A stretch of 64,000 nucleotides of DNA from NCBI GenBank assembly GCA_036490335.1, contig DASXEB010000019.1, positions 186,001 to 250,000 of the forward strand, in the 5' to 3' direction. This stretch comes from Palsa-1392 sp036490335 (lineage in GTDB: Bacteria; Verrucomicrobiota; Verrucomicrobiia; Chthoniobacterales; UBA10450). This document shows positions 33,077-41,334 of this stretch, in pieces (the first letter of the stretch is position 1; each line of letters begins with the position of its first letter). The position numbers and the translations under genes were made by a program. The notes under the pieces were generated by a model. It saw only the letters and a program-made list of their open reading frames with translations, made no database searches and was not told the origin of the DNA.

Positions 33077-34495
33077 ATGGAAATTATGAAACAGGTCACC
33101 TTCATTTCTCAGGCGAAATTCGCGTGCTTTTGCGCGTTTATCGTCGGCCCGTCCACGCTCTTCGCATCGGATCTCGTTCTGCAAAAAGCGCCGCCGCTCA
33201 CAGTCGAACAGGCTCCTGCATATCCCGAGAATCTGGCGCGTTTTCATTTTGGCGCGCAGTTGAAAACCTCGTCGAACAACAACTCCGCCGCGAAGGTCGA
33301 GCTCAGCATGCTCGGCGCGGACACGAACGCTTCCGGAGCGGCCCTGCTTTGCGATGATCCGACCATCGGTTACCAGCTTCCAAAAGGGAAATCGACCATC
33401 CTCGTTTCACTCGCGAACATCGAAAACATCGGGAGCATCTCCTTTTCCGATGAAGGCGCGAAGGGCAGCCTAACGATCGCGGTTTCGAATGCCGACGTCG
33501 CCGCGGACAGTCCGGAATGGCGCAACGTTAATCAATCGACGATCAGCGGCCCAGCCCTTTTCGCACCCATCGGTCCGGGCGAAGCGAAATATGTGCGGCT
33601 CAGCTTCGACCTCACGGCGCCGGGCCGGATCGCGGATTTTGGAGTTTACGCGATCCCGGCGGTGAGCGATTTCACCATGCCGCGTCCGCGTAAAGTGAGT
33701 TTCGAAAATGAATCGGGAACTTTTGCATCGATTAATAACAGCTTCACCGATCTTCATCTGCGCGCGCGCGCTTTGTATGCGAGCTCGGGCGATTTGAAAC
33801 AGGCGAATAAGATGATCGACGGCCAGCCGACCACGGCCTACCAGTTCGCCGTCGGTGACAACGAGCCGACCGCCATCATCGATCTCGGCCGGGAACGAAA
33901 TCTCAACCGCATTTCCGCGCTTTATGCCGCGCAGCCTGGCATCATCGATTTTTACGTCCTGAAAAATATTCCGGCGGGTCAGCCTAACGATGACTCCGCT
34001 TCGGCCGCCGCGGTGCAAAAGGTTTCCAATCTCGAGCTGCGAGCTGACCTTCCCGCCAGTCTGAAGTTGACCGAAAAGGATCTGAGCAATCTTAAGCCGA
34101 CTGGTTCAGTCGCGAGCACAGGCAACGGCCGCGTTTCGGTGAATTTCCCCGCCACTTCCGGTCGCTACATCATGCTCAAATGGCATCCGGCGACGCTGCA
34201 GGGCGAGGCCTTTTCGGTCGCGCAGGTCGCCGCGTTTGGCACCCACAAACCGCAGGACGTAACCCCGACTCCGGCCGCCGAAGAGAGCGCGTCGTCGGCG
34301 GACGGCAAGGAAGCGGGTGACGCAAAAGACCTGGCCGACGGCAAAAATATTCTCGACAACAAAGAAATCCCGGCGGAAGGCCCGGCCGAAGCCCAGCCTC
34401 CGGGCGAAGGCCCGCCCCCACCGCTGCCCGACGTGCCTCCGTTTACGTTCATCCCGCAGACGCCGCGGCCGGAGGTTCAGCCGACCAGCCCCTAA
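33077..34495 (+). CDS. Secreted protein with discoidin-like beta domains and Pro-rich tail
   Basis: 472 residues from ATG 33077 (a second ATG at 33086 is possible). A signal peptide is likely (ACFCAFIVGPSTLFAS). Two regions (about 75-200 and 230-375) resemble galactose-binding/discoidin beta sandwiches, with GDNEPTAIIDLGRERNLNRI and YIMLKWHP as typical strands. The last 90 residues are Ala/Asp/Lys then Pro-rich (GPPPPLPDVPPFTF). It may bind glycans or anchor to the envelope. The stop is inside CCCTAACGA, a nonamer variant, and a strong terminator follows. Confidence 0.7.
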   Translation: MEIMKQVTFISQAKFACFCAFIVGPSTLFASDLVLQKAPPLTVEQAPAYPENLARFHFGAQLKTSSNNNSAAKVELSMLGADTNASGAALLCDDPTIGYQLPKGKSTILVSLANIENIGSISFSDEGAKGSLTIAVSNADVAADSPEWRNVNQSTISGPALFAPIGPGEAKYVRLSFDLTAPGRIADFGVYAIPAVSDFTMPRPRKVSFENESGTFASINNSFTDLHLRARALYASSGDLKQANKMIDGQPTTAYQFAVGDNEPTAIIDLGRERNLNRISALYAAQPGIIDFYVLKNIPAGQPNDDSASAAAVQKVSNLELRADLPASLKLTEKDLSNLKPTGSVASTGNGRVSVNFPATSGRYIMLKWHPATLQGEAFSVAQVAAFGTHKPQDVTPTPAAEESASSADGKEAGDAKDLADGKNILDNKEIPAEGPAEAQPPGEGPPPPLPDVPPFTFIPQTPRPEVQPTSP

Positions 34496-34515
34496 CGAGT
34501 AAAGGACTCAATCTG

Positions 34516-34558
34516 GCCCGTTGATCGGTGAATTGCCGGTCAACGGGCTTTCTCGTTT
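34516..34558 (+). terminator. Intrinsic terminator
   Basis: GCCCGTTGA (34516-34524) pairs with TCAACGGGC (34540-34548), followed by TTTCTCGTTTT. It ends the secreted-protein transcript and lies just before the convergent phosphatase-fold gene, so it may serve both directions. Confidence 0.8.
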
Positions 34559-34571
34559 TCGGGCGCGGGCG

Positions 34572-35843
34572 TCAGAGCTCGCCCTCAATGATCTGGAAGA
34601 CGATCGTGTTGTCGCGCACGCCGCGCAGCGCTTCGCTTCCTGGCCCGCGACCAGCAACGAGTGCGTCCGTCACGGTGTTTTCCGCGCTCGGCGAATAGAC
34701 TGCCGCCGGCTCCTGCACATGGGCAGAATTTGGGACAAGGTTTTGCCCGGCCGCATCGAAGTTTTGCGGATTCAAGTTGCTCGCATTTCGCGGGCCGTCC
34801 GGACCGGTCGCCCAGGTCACGGCCGGCGCGCCCGCCGCGTTGACGCCGAGCAGCGCGATGCCCTTGTCTTTGCGAAACGGCGAACCATTCAAGGCCAGCC
34901 CGCCGATTCCAAAATTTCCCGCGACCAAAATTGTCGCGTCGTCGCCCGCGTAACTCCTCGCCACCCCGACCGCCCGATCGAGCTCGAGCGTTTCCGTCAA
35001 CGTCATCTCCGCCTTGTTTTCGCGCGCCGCCGCACCCATCAGGTTCGCATCGACGATAAGAAAATATCCGCCCGGATTCCATTGCAGCAGCTCGATCGCG
35101 CGCCGCGTCATGTCGGCGAGCGACGGCTGCTCGCTGCCGGCTGCGATCTGATTCGCAAACGCCATTTCGCCGCTGCTGAAAAGCCCGAGCACCCGCGATC
35201 GTCGCCAGCGCGGAACATTTTCCAGCTCCGCTTTCGAGCGCACGATCTCAAAACCGTTGCGTCGCAGATCGAGAATCAAATCGCGGCTGTCCGTTCGCTG
35301 ACCGCCTTTCGCTTCCGGAAGAAATTCCGCGCCGCCGCCGCCGAGCGCGATCTCGATTTTTTTTTCGTCGGCGAATTGTTGCGCGATTTCATCCGGCCGG
35401 CCTTTGCTGTGCGCGAAAAAAGCCGCCGCCGTTGGATTCATTAGGCGACCATTTGTCACCAGGCCGATCGTGCGGCCTTTGTCGCGCGCGCGATCGAGAA
35501 TCGTCTTCAATTTATTCCCGTCGGGATCGATCCCGATGCTGCGGTTGTTCACCTTCACGCCGGTCGCGAGCGTCGTGGCCGCGGCCGCTTCATCCGGCAC
35601 CGCGAAATCGTTCGACTCGTTTCGCAGCAACGCTATCGCCGGCAAAGTCTCGATCGTTAGGCGCGAATCGGCGCCGCCGGCATAGAGCCGCGTCGCCGCG
35701 AGTCGATCCGGAGTCAGTCCTTCGCCGATGAAAAGAATGATCCCGAACGGCTTTTGCACCACCCAATGGCGAAAATAAAGAACGCCAAGGGCGAAGAATA
35801 TCGTTAGGCAAAGCAGCGCGAGAATCTGATTGCGCCAGCGCAC
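34572..35843 (-). CDS. Alkaline-phosphatase-fold protein lacking catalytic residues (pseudoenzyme)
   Basis: 423 residues with an N-terminal membrane anchor (about 7-25) and the alkaline phosphatase fold: FGIILFIGEGLTPDRLAA, VPDEAAAATTLATGVKVNN, TIGLVTNGRLMNPTAAAF. The usual active-site residues are replaced. The metal Asp in IGDG is Glu41, and the nucleophile Ser of the DSAASAT motif is Glu85. The DH pair is lost (ILVAGNFGIGG), and the Glu/Asp/His cluster reads VDANLMGAAARENKA. One His (NSAHVQEPAAVYS) remains. Hydrolysis by the normal mechanism should be impossible. The protein is otherwise full length and well coded, which argues for a retained binding role. Confidence 0.85.
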   Translation of the reverse strand: MRWRNQILALLCLTIFFALGVLYFRHWVVQKPFGIILFIGEGLTPDRLAATRLYAGGADSRLTIETLPAIALLRNESNDFAVPDEAAAATTLATGVKVNNRSIGIDPDGNKLKTILDRARDKGRTIGLVTNGRLMNPTAAAFFAHSKGRPDEIAQQFADEKKIEIALGGGGAEFLPEAKGGQRTDSRDLILDLRRNGFEIVRSKAELENVPRWRRSRVLGLFSSGEMAFANQIAAGSEQPSLADMTRRAIELLQWNPGGYFLIVDANLMGAAARENKAEMTLTETLELDRAVGVARSYAGDDATILVAGNFGIGGLALNGSPFRKDKGIALLGVNAAGAPAVTWATGPDGPRNASNLNPQNFDAAGQNLVPNSAHVQEPAAVYSPSAENTVTDALVAGRGPGSEALRGVRDNTIVFQIIEGEL

Positions 35844-35915
35844 TCCTCGATAGAGCGAGCGTTGCGCCGCTTGTCAACGAAAGAACCGCTTGAGCCGCCG
35901 CGTGCGCTCGGGAAA

Positions 35916-37460
35916 ATGCGTCGTATGCCGAAGCCTGTATTGCTCGTGATCCGCGACGGCTGGGGAATCAATCCCGGCGGACGCGCCCGGCGCGAAGAAA
36001 ATGGCGATGCGACTCTTCTCGCCGCGACGCCGTTTCACGATCAGCTCTATCGCGATTATCCGACGGCGACTTTGAGCGCGAGCGGCGGCGACGTCGGCTT
36101 GCCGGACGGGCAGATGGGAAATTCCGAAGTCGGTCATCTCAATCTTGGCGCGGGCCGGATCGTTTATCAGGATTTAACGCGGATCAACAAGGCGATTGCC
36201 GACGGCGAGCTGCAAAAAAACCGCGTGCTGCAAAATGCTTTCGACAAAGCGCGCGCCGCGAGATTGCATTTCATCGGCCTCGTTTCTGATGGCGGCGTGC
36301 ACAGTCATTATCGCCATCTTTTCGCGCTCGCCGATGAGGCGAAAGCGGCCGGCGTCGAAGAAATTTTTGTCCACGCGATCACTGACGGGCGCGACGCTTC
36401 GCCGACCGGAGGCGCGGAATATCTCGCGACCTGCGCGACCGAGCTCGCGCGCAGCAACGCGCGGATCATCACCGTCGTGGGCCGTTATTTTGCGATGGAT
36501 CGCGACCGTCGCTGGGACCGGACGAAGCTCGCCTGGGACGCGATTGTGCTTGGTCGCGGCGAAGTTTGCACCGACCCGCCGAGCGCGGCGGTGAAGCGAC
36601 GTTACGCGCTTGGGAAGACGGACGAATTCATGCCGCCGCTGATCTTCGCCCAGCCTAACGAGCAAAGGATTCGCGACGGCGACACCGTGATCTTTTTCAA
36701 CTTCCGTGCCGATCGCGCGCGGCAGCTTTCGCAGGCGTTTCTTCTTCCCGATTTCAACGGCTTCGAGCGCGAAGCGTGGCCGCGCGTGCATTACGTCACC
36801 CTGACCGAATACGACGCGACCTACGATTGCCCGGTCGTTTTTGCGCCGCAAACATTGAAAAATATTCTCGGCGAAGTCGTGAGCGCGGCCGGGAAAAAAC
36901 AATTGCGCATCGCCGAGACGGAGAAGTATCCGCACGTCACTTATTTTTTTAACGGCGGGGTCGAGAAGCCGTCGCCGGGCGAAGACCGCAAGATCATTCC
37001 GTCGCCGAAAGTCGCGACCTACGATTTGGAGCCGGAAATGAGCGCGATCGAAGTGACGAACCAGGTCCTGAGCCGGCTGGCCGAGTACGACCTCGTGATT
37101 TTGAACTACGCAAACCCCGACATGGTCGGCCACACCGGCGTCGTCGCGGCGGGGGTGAAAGCGGTCGAGACGATCGACACCTGCCTCGTGCGGCTCGTGC
37201 CGGCGGCGTTGTCGTTAGGCGGAAAACTTCTGCTCACGGCCGACCACGGCAACTGCGAGCAGATGCGCAACCCCGACGGCTCGCCCAACACCGCGCACAC
37301 GACCAATCTCGTCCACCTCGTTTACGTCGCGGCGGACGCGAAACAGTTTCGCCTAACGAACGGCATCCTGGCCGACATTGCGCCGACCCTGCTCTTTCTC
37401 CTCGGCCTTCCGCCGCCGCCGGAGATGACGGGACACAATCTGCTCGAGCCTGTCGCCTAA
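35916..37460 (+). CDS. gpmI: 2,3-bisphosphoglycerate-independent phosphoglycerate mutase
   Basis: 514 residues from ATG 35916; ATG 35925 (MPKPVLLVIRDGWG) is equally good. It interconverts 3- and 2-phosphoglycerate in glycolysis. Visible are the metal Asp in IRDGWG, the phosphorylated Ser70 in MGNSEVGHLNLGAG, ITDGRDASP, NFRADRARQLS, and the C-terminal metal set NPDMVGHTG and TADHGNCEQM. It lies head to head with the phosphatase-fold gene, a member of the same superfamily. Its stop TAA is inside the left arm of a nonamer inverted repeat. Confidence 0.96.
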   Translation: MRRMPKPVLLVIRDGWGINPGGRARREENGDATLLAATPFHDQLYRDYPTATLSASGGDVGLPDGQMGNSEVGHLNLGAGRIVYQDLTRINKAIADGELQKNRVLQNAFDKARAARLHFIGLVSDGGVHSHYRHLFALADEAKAAGVEEIFVHAITDGRDASPTGGAEYLATCATELARSNARIITVVGRYFAMDRDRRWDRTKLAWDAIVLGRGEVCTDPPSAAVKRRYALGKTDEFMPPLIFAQPNEQRIRDGDTVIFFNFRADRARQLSQAFLLPDFNGFEREAWPRVHYVTLTEYDATYDCPVVFAPQTLKNILGEVVSAAGKKQLRIAETEKYPHVTYFFNGGVEKPSPGEDRKIIPSPKVATYDLEPEMSAIEVTNQVLSRLAEYDLVILNYANPDMVGHTGVVAAGVKAVETIDTCLVRLVPAALSLGGKLLLTADHGNCEQMRNPDGSPNTAHTTNLVHLVYVAADAKQFRLTNGILADIAPTLLFLLGLPPPPEMTGHNLLEPVA

Positions 37461-37479
37461 CGAATCGCAGTCGTTAGGC
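37455..37479. terminator. Nonamer inverted repeat carrying both stop codons of a convergent gene pair
   Basis: GCCTAACGA (37455-37463) and TCGTTAGGC (37471-37479) are separated by ATCGCAG. The gpmI stop TAA is 37458-37460 in the left arm; the desaturase stop TAA on the minus strand is 37474-37476 in the right arm. The hairpin would form in both transcripts and is the only terminator candidate here. Confidence 0.75.
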
Positions 37480-38409
37480 TGAGACCGGCCGGACCGGCTC
37501 CGCGCCCGCTTTGCGCGGCGGCAGATTCGGATCGAGAAAGCCGAGCATGTGCGCGCGCTCGATCACGCGCACGCCTTCGCGCTGCTGCAGCTCGGCGATC
37601 TGCTGGTGGAACGATTCCATTTTCGTCCAGTGCACCTTGGGGCGGAAATGATGCTCGGCGTGGTAGCCGTTGTAGAAAAAAATCCAGTTATAGATTTTGC
37701 CGTAGCTGCTCACGCCCCACGCGATCGGCTTGTCCGGATTCGCGCCGTAATGCCGGAAGTATCCGTTCAAATAACTGAAGCAATGCCCGAGATAAAAAAA
37801 GGGCAGAAAGAAAAAGAGCACGTAGCGCCAGTTGAAACAGAACATGACGAAGAGCACGCTCGCGAAGGCCGCCAACTCGAGATTGCCCCAGCGCAACTCG
37901 GTTGCGCCGCGTTTGCGCAGCTCGCGTTTGATCGCGGCCGGATTGTCGCGAAAGAAGCTGAGGAAGACGTAGCTCCACGGATTCTCCGGCTCGTCATCGT
38001 GTCCGTGGCGATAAATCGAGATCCAATCGATCGTCTCGCCGTTCTCGTTAGGCCGATCGCTGTTTCCCTTGTGATGCTGGGTGTGGACGACGTCGTAATA
38101 GGTCTGCGAAAAACAGCAGGCGACCGACTCGACGAGCCCGAAAAGGCGATTCAGAATCGGCGCGCGAAAGTAGGGATTGTGAATGAAATTGTGCGCCACG
38201 CCGTTGATGTTCGCGTTCACCATCAGCGAATAAACGAAGCCGAGGAGGAGCATGATCCAGAGCGGCGTGTGCGGGTAGAGAAAGAAGAGCGCGAAGAAAA
38301 ACGCGAGATGAAAAAACGCGGCGGCGGTCGGAATCGCGTCCCAGCGGCTGAAGGCGAAAACCTTCGAGTCGGTCGTGACGCGTTCGACTTTGATTGGATC
38401 AGCGCTCAT
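37474..38409 (-). CDS. Membrane fatty acid desaturase
   Basis: 311 residues from ATG 38409 (MSADPIKVERV); a longer frame upstream lacks homology. It has four to five hydrophobic segments. Three His boxes of the di-iron desaturase/hydroxylase family are visible: HNFIHNP, HTQHHKGNSD and GYHAEHHFRPKVHW. It introduces a double bond or hydroxyl into acyl lipids at the inner membrane. The C-terminus ends with a soluble tail. Regulation is not visible. Confidence 0.9.
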   Translation of the reverse strand: MSADPIKVERVTTDSKVFAFSRWDAIPTAAAFFHLAFFFALFFLYPHTPLWIMLLLGFVYSLMVNANINGVAHNFIHNPYFRAPILNRLFGLVESVACCFSQTYYDVVHTQHHKGNSDRPNENGETIDWISIYRHGHDDEPENPWSYVFLSFFRDNPAAIKRELRKRGATELRWGNLELAAFASVLFVMFCFNWRYVLFFFLPFFYLGHCFSYLNGYFRHYGANPDKPIAWGVSSYGKIYNWIFFYNGYHAEHHFRPKVHWTKMESFHQQIAELQQREGVRVIERAHMLGFLDPNLPPRKAGAEPVRPVSA

Positions 38410-38542
38410 GCGAAAAGGTGGGGACGCAACGAAGAACAAATTTCCACGAAGCGCGCGCGGGCGCAACTTGCCTAACAATGAGAGCGCGGCGCGGGCGCAG
38501 CGCCGGGCCGCGTGGCCAAAAGCCGATTCGGCCTCGAAGGAC

Positions 38543-38573
38543 AAAAAAACGGGCGGGAATTTCACCCGCCCGT
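38543..38573 (-). terminator. Intrinsic terminator for the Fn3 gene
   Basis: On the minus strand ACGGGCGGG (38573-38565) and CCCGCCCGT (38557-38549) form a perfect 9-bp stem with a 7-base loop, followed by seven T. It starts 27 bp after the Fn3 stop. Confidence 0.88.
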
Positions 38574-38599
38574 CGCGCCGCCGTTGCCGGAGCAGCCGC

Positions 38600-39217
38600 C
38601 TAGTTCACCACGATCGTCGCCGGATCGCTCCAGCCACCCTTGGTGTTGTGCGGCCCGATCGCGCGCACGCGCACCCAGAGGTCCTTCGCGTGCGGCTGGC
38701 CGGTCAGGATCATCCGGCGCGAGGAGGTGAAGACGTCGTAATCGACCCATGGCCCGTTGACCGGATCGAGCGTCGTCTGCACCTGGTAGCCGCGGGCCCG
38801 TTCCGGCGGATCGAGCAGGATCTGCACTTCGCCCGGAGCGCCGGTGCCGCGCAGGCGGACGTTTTCCACCACGCCCGGAGGCTCGCTCGACTGCGTCGTC
38901 GGTTTGCGCATCGGGAAACCGGTGGTCGACAGCATCACCGGGTCGTGATTCGCCGTCGTTTCCAGGTTCGCCGCCAGATCCGACAGCATCTGCTCGAGGC
39001 TGGCGCGTCGCGCCGTGATGGCGGTGTCGCGCGCCTCTCCCTCGGGCATGATGATGGCGGCGTTTAAGGACTCCAGCATCGCCTCGATGTCGACGATGGC
39101 CGGAAGCGTTATCGGGAAGTTCGCATTGCCCGTGAGGGCCGCGATGATTTGCATGACCAGCTTCACGAAGTCCATCAAAGGTATCTTCGAGAAACCGCTG
39201 TTGAGTATATCGTTCAT
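38600..39217 (-). CDS. Fibronectin type III-like protein
   Basis: 205 residues with no signal peptide. The N-terminal half is helical (LPAIVDIEAMLESLNAAI, then TAITARRASLEQMLSDLAANL). The C-terminal 90 residues look like one Fn3 beta sandwich (PPGVVENVRLRGT, GYQVQTTLDPVNGPWVDYDV, LWVRVRAIGPHNTKGGWSDP). I recall a family of such short proteins in environmental Bacteroidota and Verrucomicrobiota with no assigned function. It has a strong terminator downstream and a palindrome upstream, so it is a single-gene unit. The codon bias is GC-rich but it lacks the nonamer. Confidence 0.72.
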   Translation of the reverse strand: MNDILNSGFSKIPLMDFVKLVMQIIAALTGNANFPITLPAIVDIEAMLESLNAAIIMPEGEARDTAITARRASLEQMLSDLAANLETTANHDPVMLSTTGFPMRKPTTQSSEPPGVVENVRLRGTGAPGEVQILLDPPERARGYQVQTTLDPVNGPWVDYDVFTSSRRMILTGQPHAKDLWVRVRAIGPHNTKGGWSDPATIVVN

Positions 39218-39261
39218 ACTATGTTCTGTGCGAAATAGTCGCCAACGTTACGAAGTATTTT

Positions 39262-39279
39262 GAATTTTATGCAAAATTC
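39262..39279. promoter_or_regulatory. 18-bp palindrome upstream of the Fn3 gene
   Basis: GAATTTT-ATGC-AAAATTC is a perfect inverted repeat 45 bp before the Fn3 start. It may be an operator. The AT-rich context also suits a promoter. Confidence 0.45.
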
Positions 39280-39316
39280 TTTCGTGCCCCAGGCGTCACG
39301 CGCGAGGTTTCGCCGC

Positions 39317-39652
39317 GATTGAGGCGCGATTCAGGCGGACTGCGCCGCGGTCGGTGCCGATCGCGCGACGCTCCATGCGGATCGCGCAAAGCTCCGGCTG
39401 GAACCCCGAGCGTCCCCTGCGGATCGCGCCGCCGTCCCTCTGGATCGTCGCGCGCTTCCGCTGGATTGTGTCAGCTCCCAAGCGGAACTCCCGACTTCCC
39501 GCGTGGAACGCTCGACGGTCCTGATGGATCACCCGATAACCCATGCGGTTCGTCGAACGATCCCTGGGAATCGTCTAACGATCCGCCTCTTTGCGCCGGG
39601 GATCCTTGTGCATCGCCGCGCCACCCGAATGGATCGGCCGCGATCCATGCGG
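39317..39652. repeat. Degenerate 21-bp tandem repeat, about 16 units
   Basis: Units step by exactly 21 bases, for example GATCGCGCAAAGCTCCGGCT(G), GATCGCGCCGCCGTCCCTCT(G) and GATCGTCGCGCGCTTCCGCT(G), decaying toward the right end. On the minus strand one frame reads heptads such as IRMERRA, IQRKRAT and IQRDGGA, the same hydrophobic-x-x-E/D-R pattern as the tract at 4640-4930. The base composition differs greatly between the two tracts, so the shared feature is period and heptad pattern. Confidence 0.75.
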
Positions 39653-39890
39653 GAATCGACGCGATCCATATGGCGAAGCGAATTGTATACCGCCACTCCG
39701 GTGAATCAGAAAAGGTAAGATCGAGGAGTGTCAGGGCGATGTTATTTTCGCGCCCAGCGAGCGAGCCATCGCCTAAACCGATATTCTCACCGGGGTAACC
39801 CCCTCCGGGCGGAGGATCAACAGCGACAGCTAGGGTAGGAGGAGCGAGCGCGGCGAGGAGGCCAAGAGCGAGGCGTGGGGATGTTTTCAT
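39471..39890 (-). pseudogene. Remnant of a third head-repeat/S74 surface protein
   Basis: The frame begins with a signal peptide (LALGLLAALAPPTLAVA) followed by DPPPGGGYPGENIGLGDGSL, matching the mature N-termini of the S74 proteins at 1822 and 39959. Only one head-like unit follows (GRENNIALTLLDLTF), then the frame enters the 21-bp repeat tract and stops. It starts 69 bp from the end of the intact paralogue, in tandem. The head and S74 chaperone are lost. It is either a truncated duplicate or a small secreted protein that kept only the leader. Confidence 0.6.
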
Positions 39891-39958
39891 GCTCTCGAGT
39901 CTGCCAAAATAGCCAGCGCCAGAGCCAGCTTAATCCCACGCCGACCGGGTGCAGACTT

Positions 39959-41266
39959 TTACTCGTTAGCCGAGACCAATTGAGTCGAAGCGCCCGCCGC
40001 AGTTTGCGCCGCGCTCACTTTCTCGATCAGCGCGCTCTGCTTTTGCACGGTCGCTTCCAGGCGGGCGACTTTGGCTTCGAGTGACTCGATCTTTCCACTC
40101 TGCGACTCGGCCTTGCAATGTTCCTTCAGGAATTCGTTGAGCAACATGGCGTTCACCGCTTCGTAGCGGACGGTGTAAGGCCTGCCTGAGTCGTCGCGCA
40201 CCACCAGATCGGGATCGACCTTCGCCACCTGCTCGGCGACGAGACCAAACTGTGGCGTGCCTAACGAGTCCAGCTCTTTCTTGTAACGGAAGGTGACCGG
40301 TTGCAGGGACAAGATAACATCGCTCGCATCTTTCATCGGCTGTATATTATCTTTGAAGCGCGCCGATGATGTGGCGACGCCGAGTTGGCCCTTGCTGTTT
40401 ACCATCACCGCAGTGCCGTCTGAAATCGTAACGCCGCTGATGCCGGCAATGAAAGTCTTCTTCTGCGTTGCCGTGTCGCCGATACGGATCAAGTTGGTAT
40501 CGGTCTTTACGCCCTGATTGCCGATCTCGATGTTGTTTTCGCCCTTCGTTAGGTTGAGGCCGCTGTTTGAGCCGAGGACAATATTATTCGTGCCCGTAAT
40601 GTTATAGCCCGCAAAGTAGCCGAGCGCGACGTTATAGGTGCCGCTGCCTTTGTTCATGGCACCGTCTCCAAAGACACAGTTCTTGCTCCCATTGACGTTG
40701 AAAGCGAACGCGTCCAGTCCGACCACCGTATTAGAGGAACCGGTTTGGTCGTAGGTCATGGCGCCAAAACCGACAGCTGTGTTTTGAATTGCCGTTGTCG
40801 CGGACTCCAAGGCCGTGAAGCCGACCGCGGTGTTCTCCTGGCCACTGGTATTTACAAGCAGTGCGTCGGTGCCGACGGCCACGTTAAAGCTTCCGGTTGT
40901 GTTTCCCTCCAGCGCGTCGTTCCCAACCGCGGTGTCGCCTCCGCCTGTTGTGTTACTCATCAGCGCTTGGCACCCGAGCGCGCTGTTTCCCAAACCAGTC
41001 GTGTCACTATAGAGTGCGTTAAATCCGATCGCGGTGTTTTCACTGACGCCAGGCGCCAAACTGAAGAGCGCCTCATCACCTAAGGCCGTATTTTCATCAG
41101 GGTATCCACCACTTGGCGGAGGTTGGACCGCACCGGCTGTGCCGGCGGCAACCATAGCGACTACCACAAAGAAACCTACTTTAACGTGGCAGTGGGTTCT
41201 TAACAAACTATCAGCGCGTGTTCTCATAATTTTTCGATTTGCTCTGTCTGTTTGATAGCGATACAA
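39959..41266 (-). CDS. Surface protein with trimeric-head repeats and C-terminal S74 chaperone (copy 2)
   Basis: 435 residues, closely similar to the copy at 1822-3117. A hydrophobic leader is followed by QPPPSGGYPDENTALGDEAL. Head repeats (NTAIGFNAL, NSALGCQAL, NVAVGTDAL, NTAVGFGAM) run to about residue 250, and SSARFKDNIQPM opens the S74 chaperone, which retains the Ser/Lys pair. A C-terminal coiled coil follows (IESLEAKVARLEATVQKQSA). The two copies are most alike in the S74 region, including the nonamer at 40260, and differ in the head. This fits antigenic or receptor diversification on a fixed chaperone. Divergent from the esterase copy 2. Confidence 0.85.
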   Translation of the reverse strand: MYRYQTDRANRKIMRTRADSLLRTHCHVKVGFFVVVAMVAAGTAGAVQPPPSGGYPDENTALGDEALFSLAPGVSENTAIGFNALYSDTTGLGNSALGCQALMSNTTGGGDTAVGNDALEGNTTGSFNVAVGTDALLVNTSGQENTAVGFTALESATTAIQNTAVGFGAMTYDQTGSSNTVVGLDAFAFNVNGSKNCVFGDGAMNKGSGTYNVALGYFAGYNITGTNNIVLGSNSGLNLTKGENNIEIGNQGVKTDTNLIRIGDTATQKKTFIAGISGVTISDGTAVMVNSKGQLGVATSSARFKDNIQPMKDASDVILSLQPVTFRYKKELDSLGTPQFGLVAEQVAKVDPDLVVRDDSGRPYTVRYEAVNAMLLNEFLKEHCKAESQSGKIESLEAKVARLEATVQKQSALIEKVSAAQTAAGASTQLVSANE

Positions 41267-41334
41267 GTCCGGCGAAAAATAGTCAATAAAAAAGCTTGCG
41301 CGCGGAGTTGCAGCCGCATTAAAACGATTTCATC
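41267..41334. promoter_or_regulatory. Divergent promoter region, S74 protein / esterase, copy 2
   Basis: A 68-bp gap sharing GTCAATAAAAAA (41282-41293) and GTTTGATAG with the gap at 3118-3236, in the same relative place. Conservation of these blocks while flanks diverge suggests a shared regulatory site. Confidence 0.45.

Noticed and set aside
39317..39652. The 21-bp repeats as a CRISPR array
   Set aside because: Units are contiguous and diverged with no constant repeat/variable spacer alternation, and no cas gene is near.
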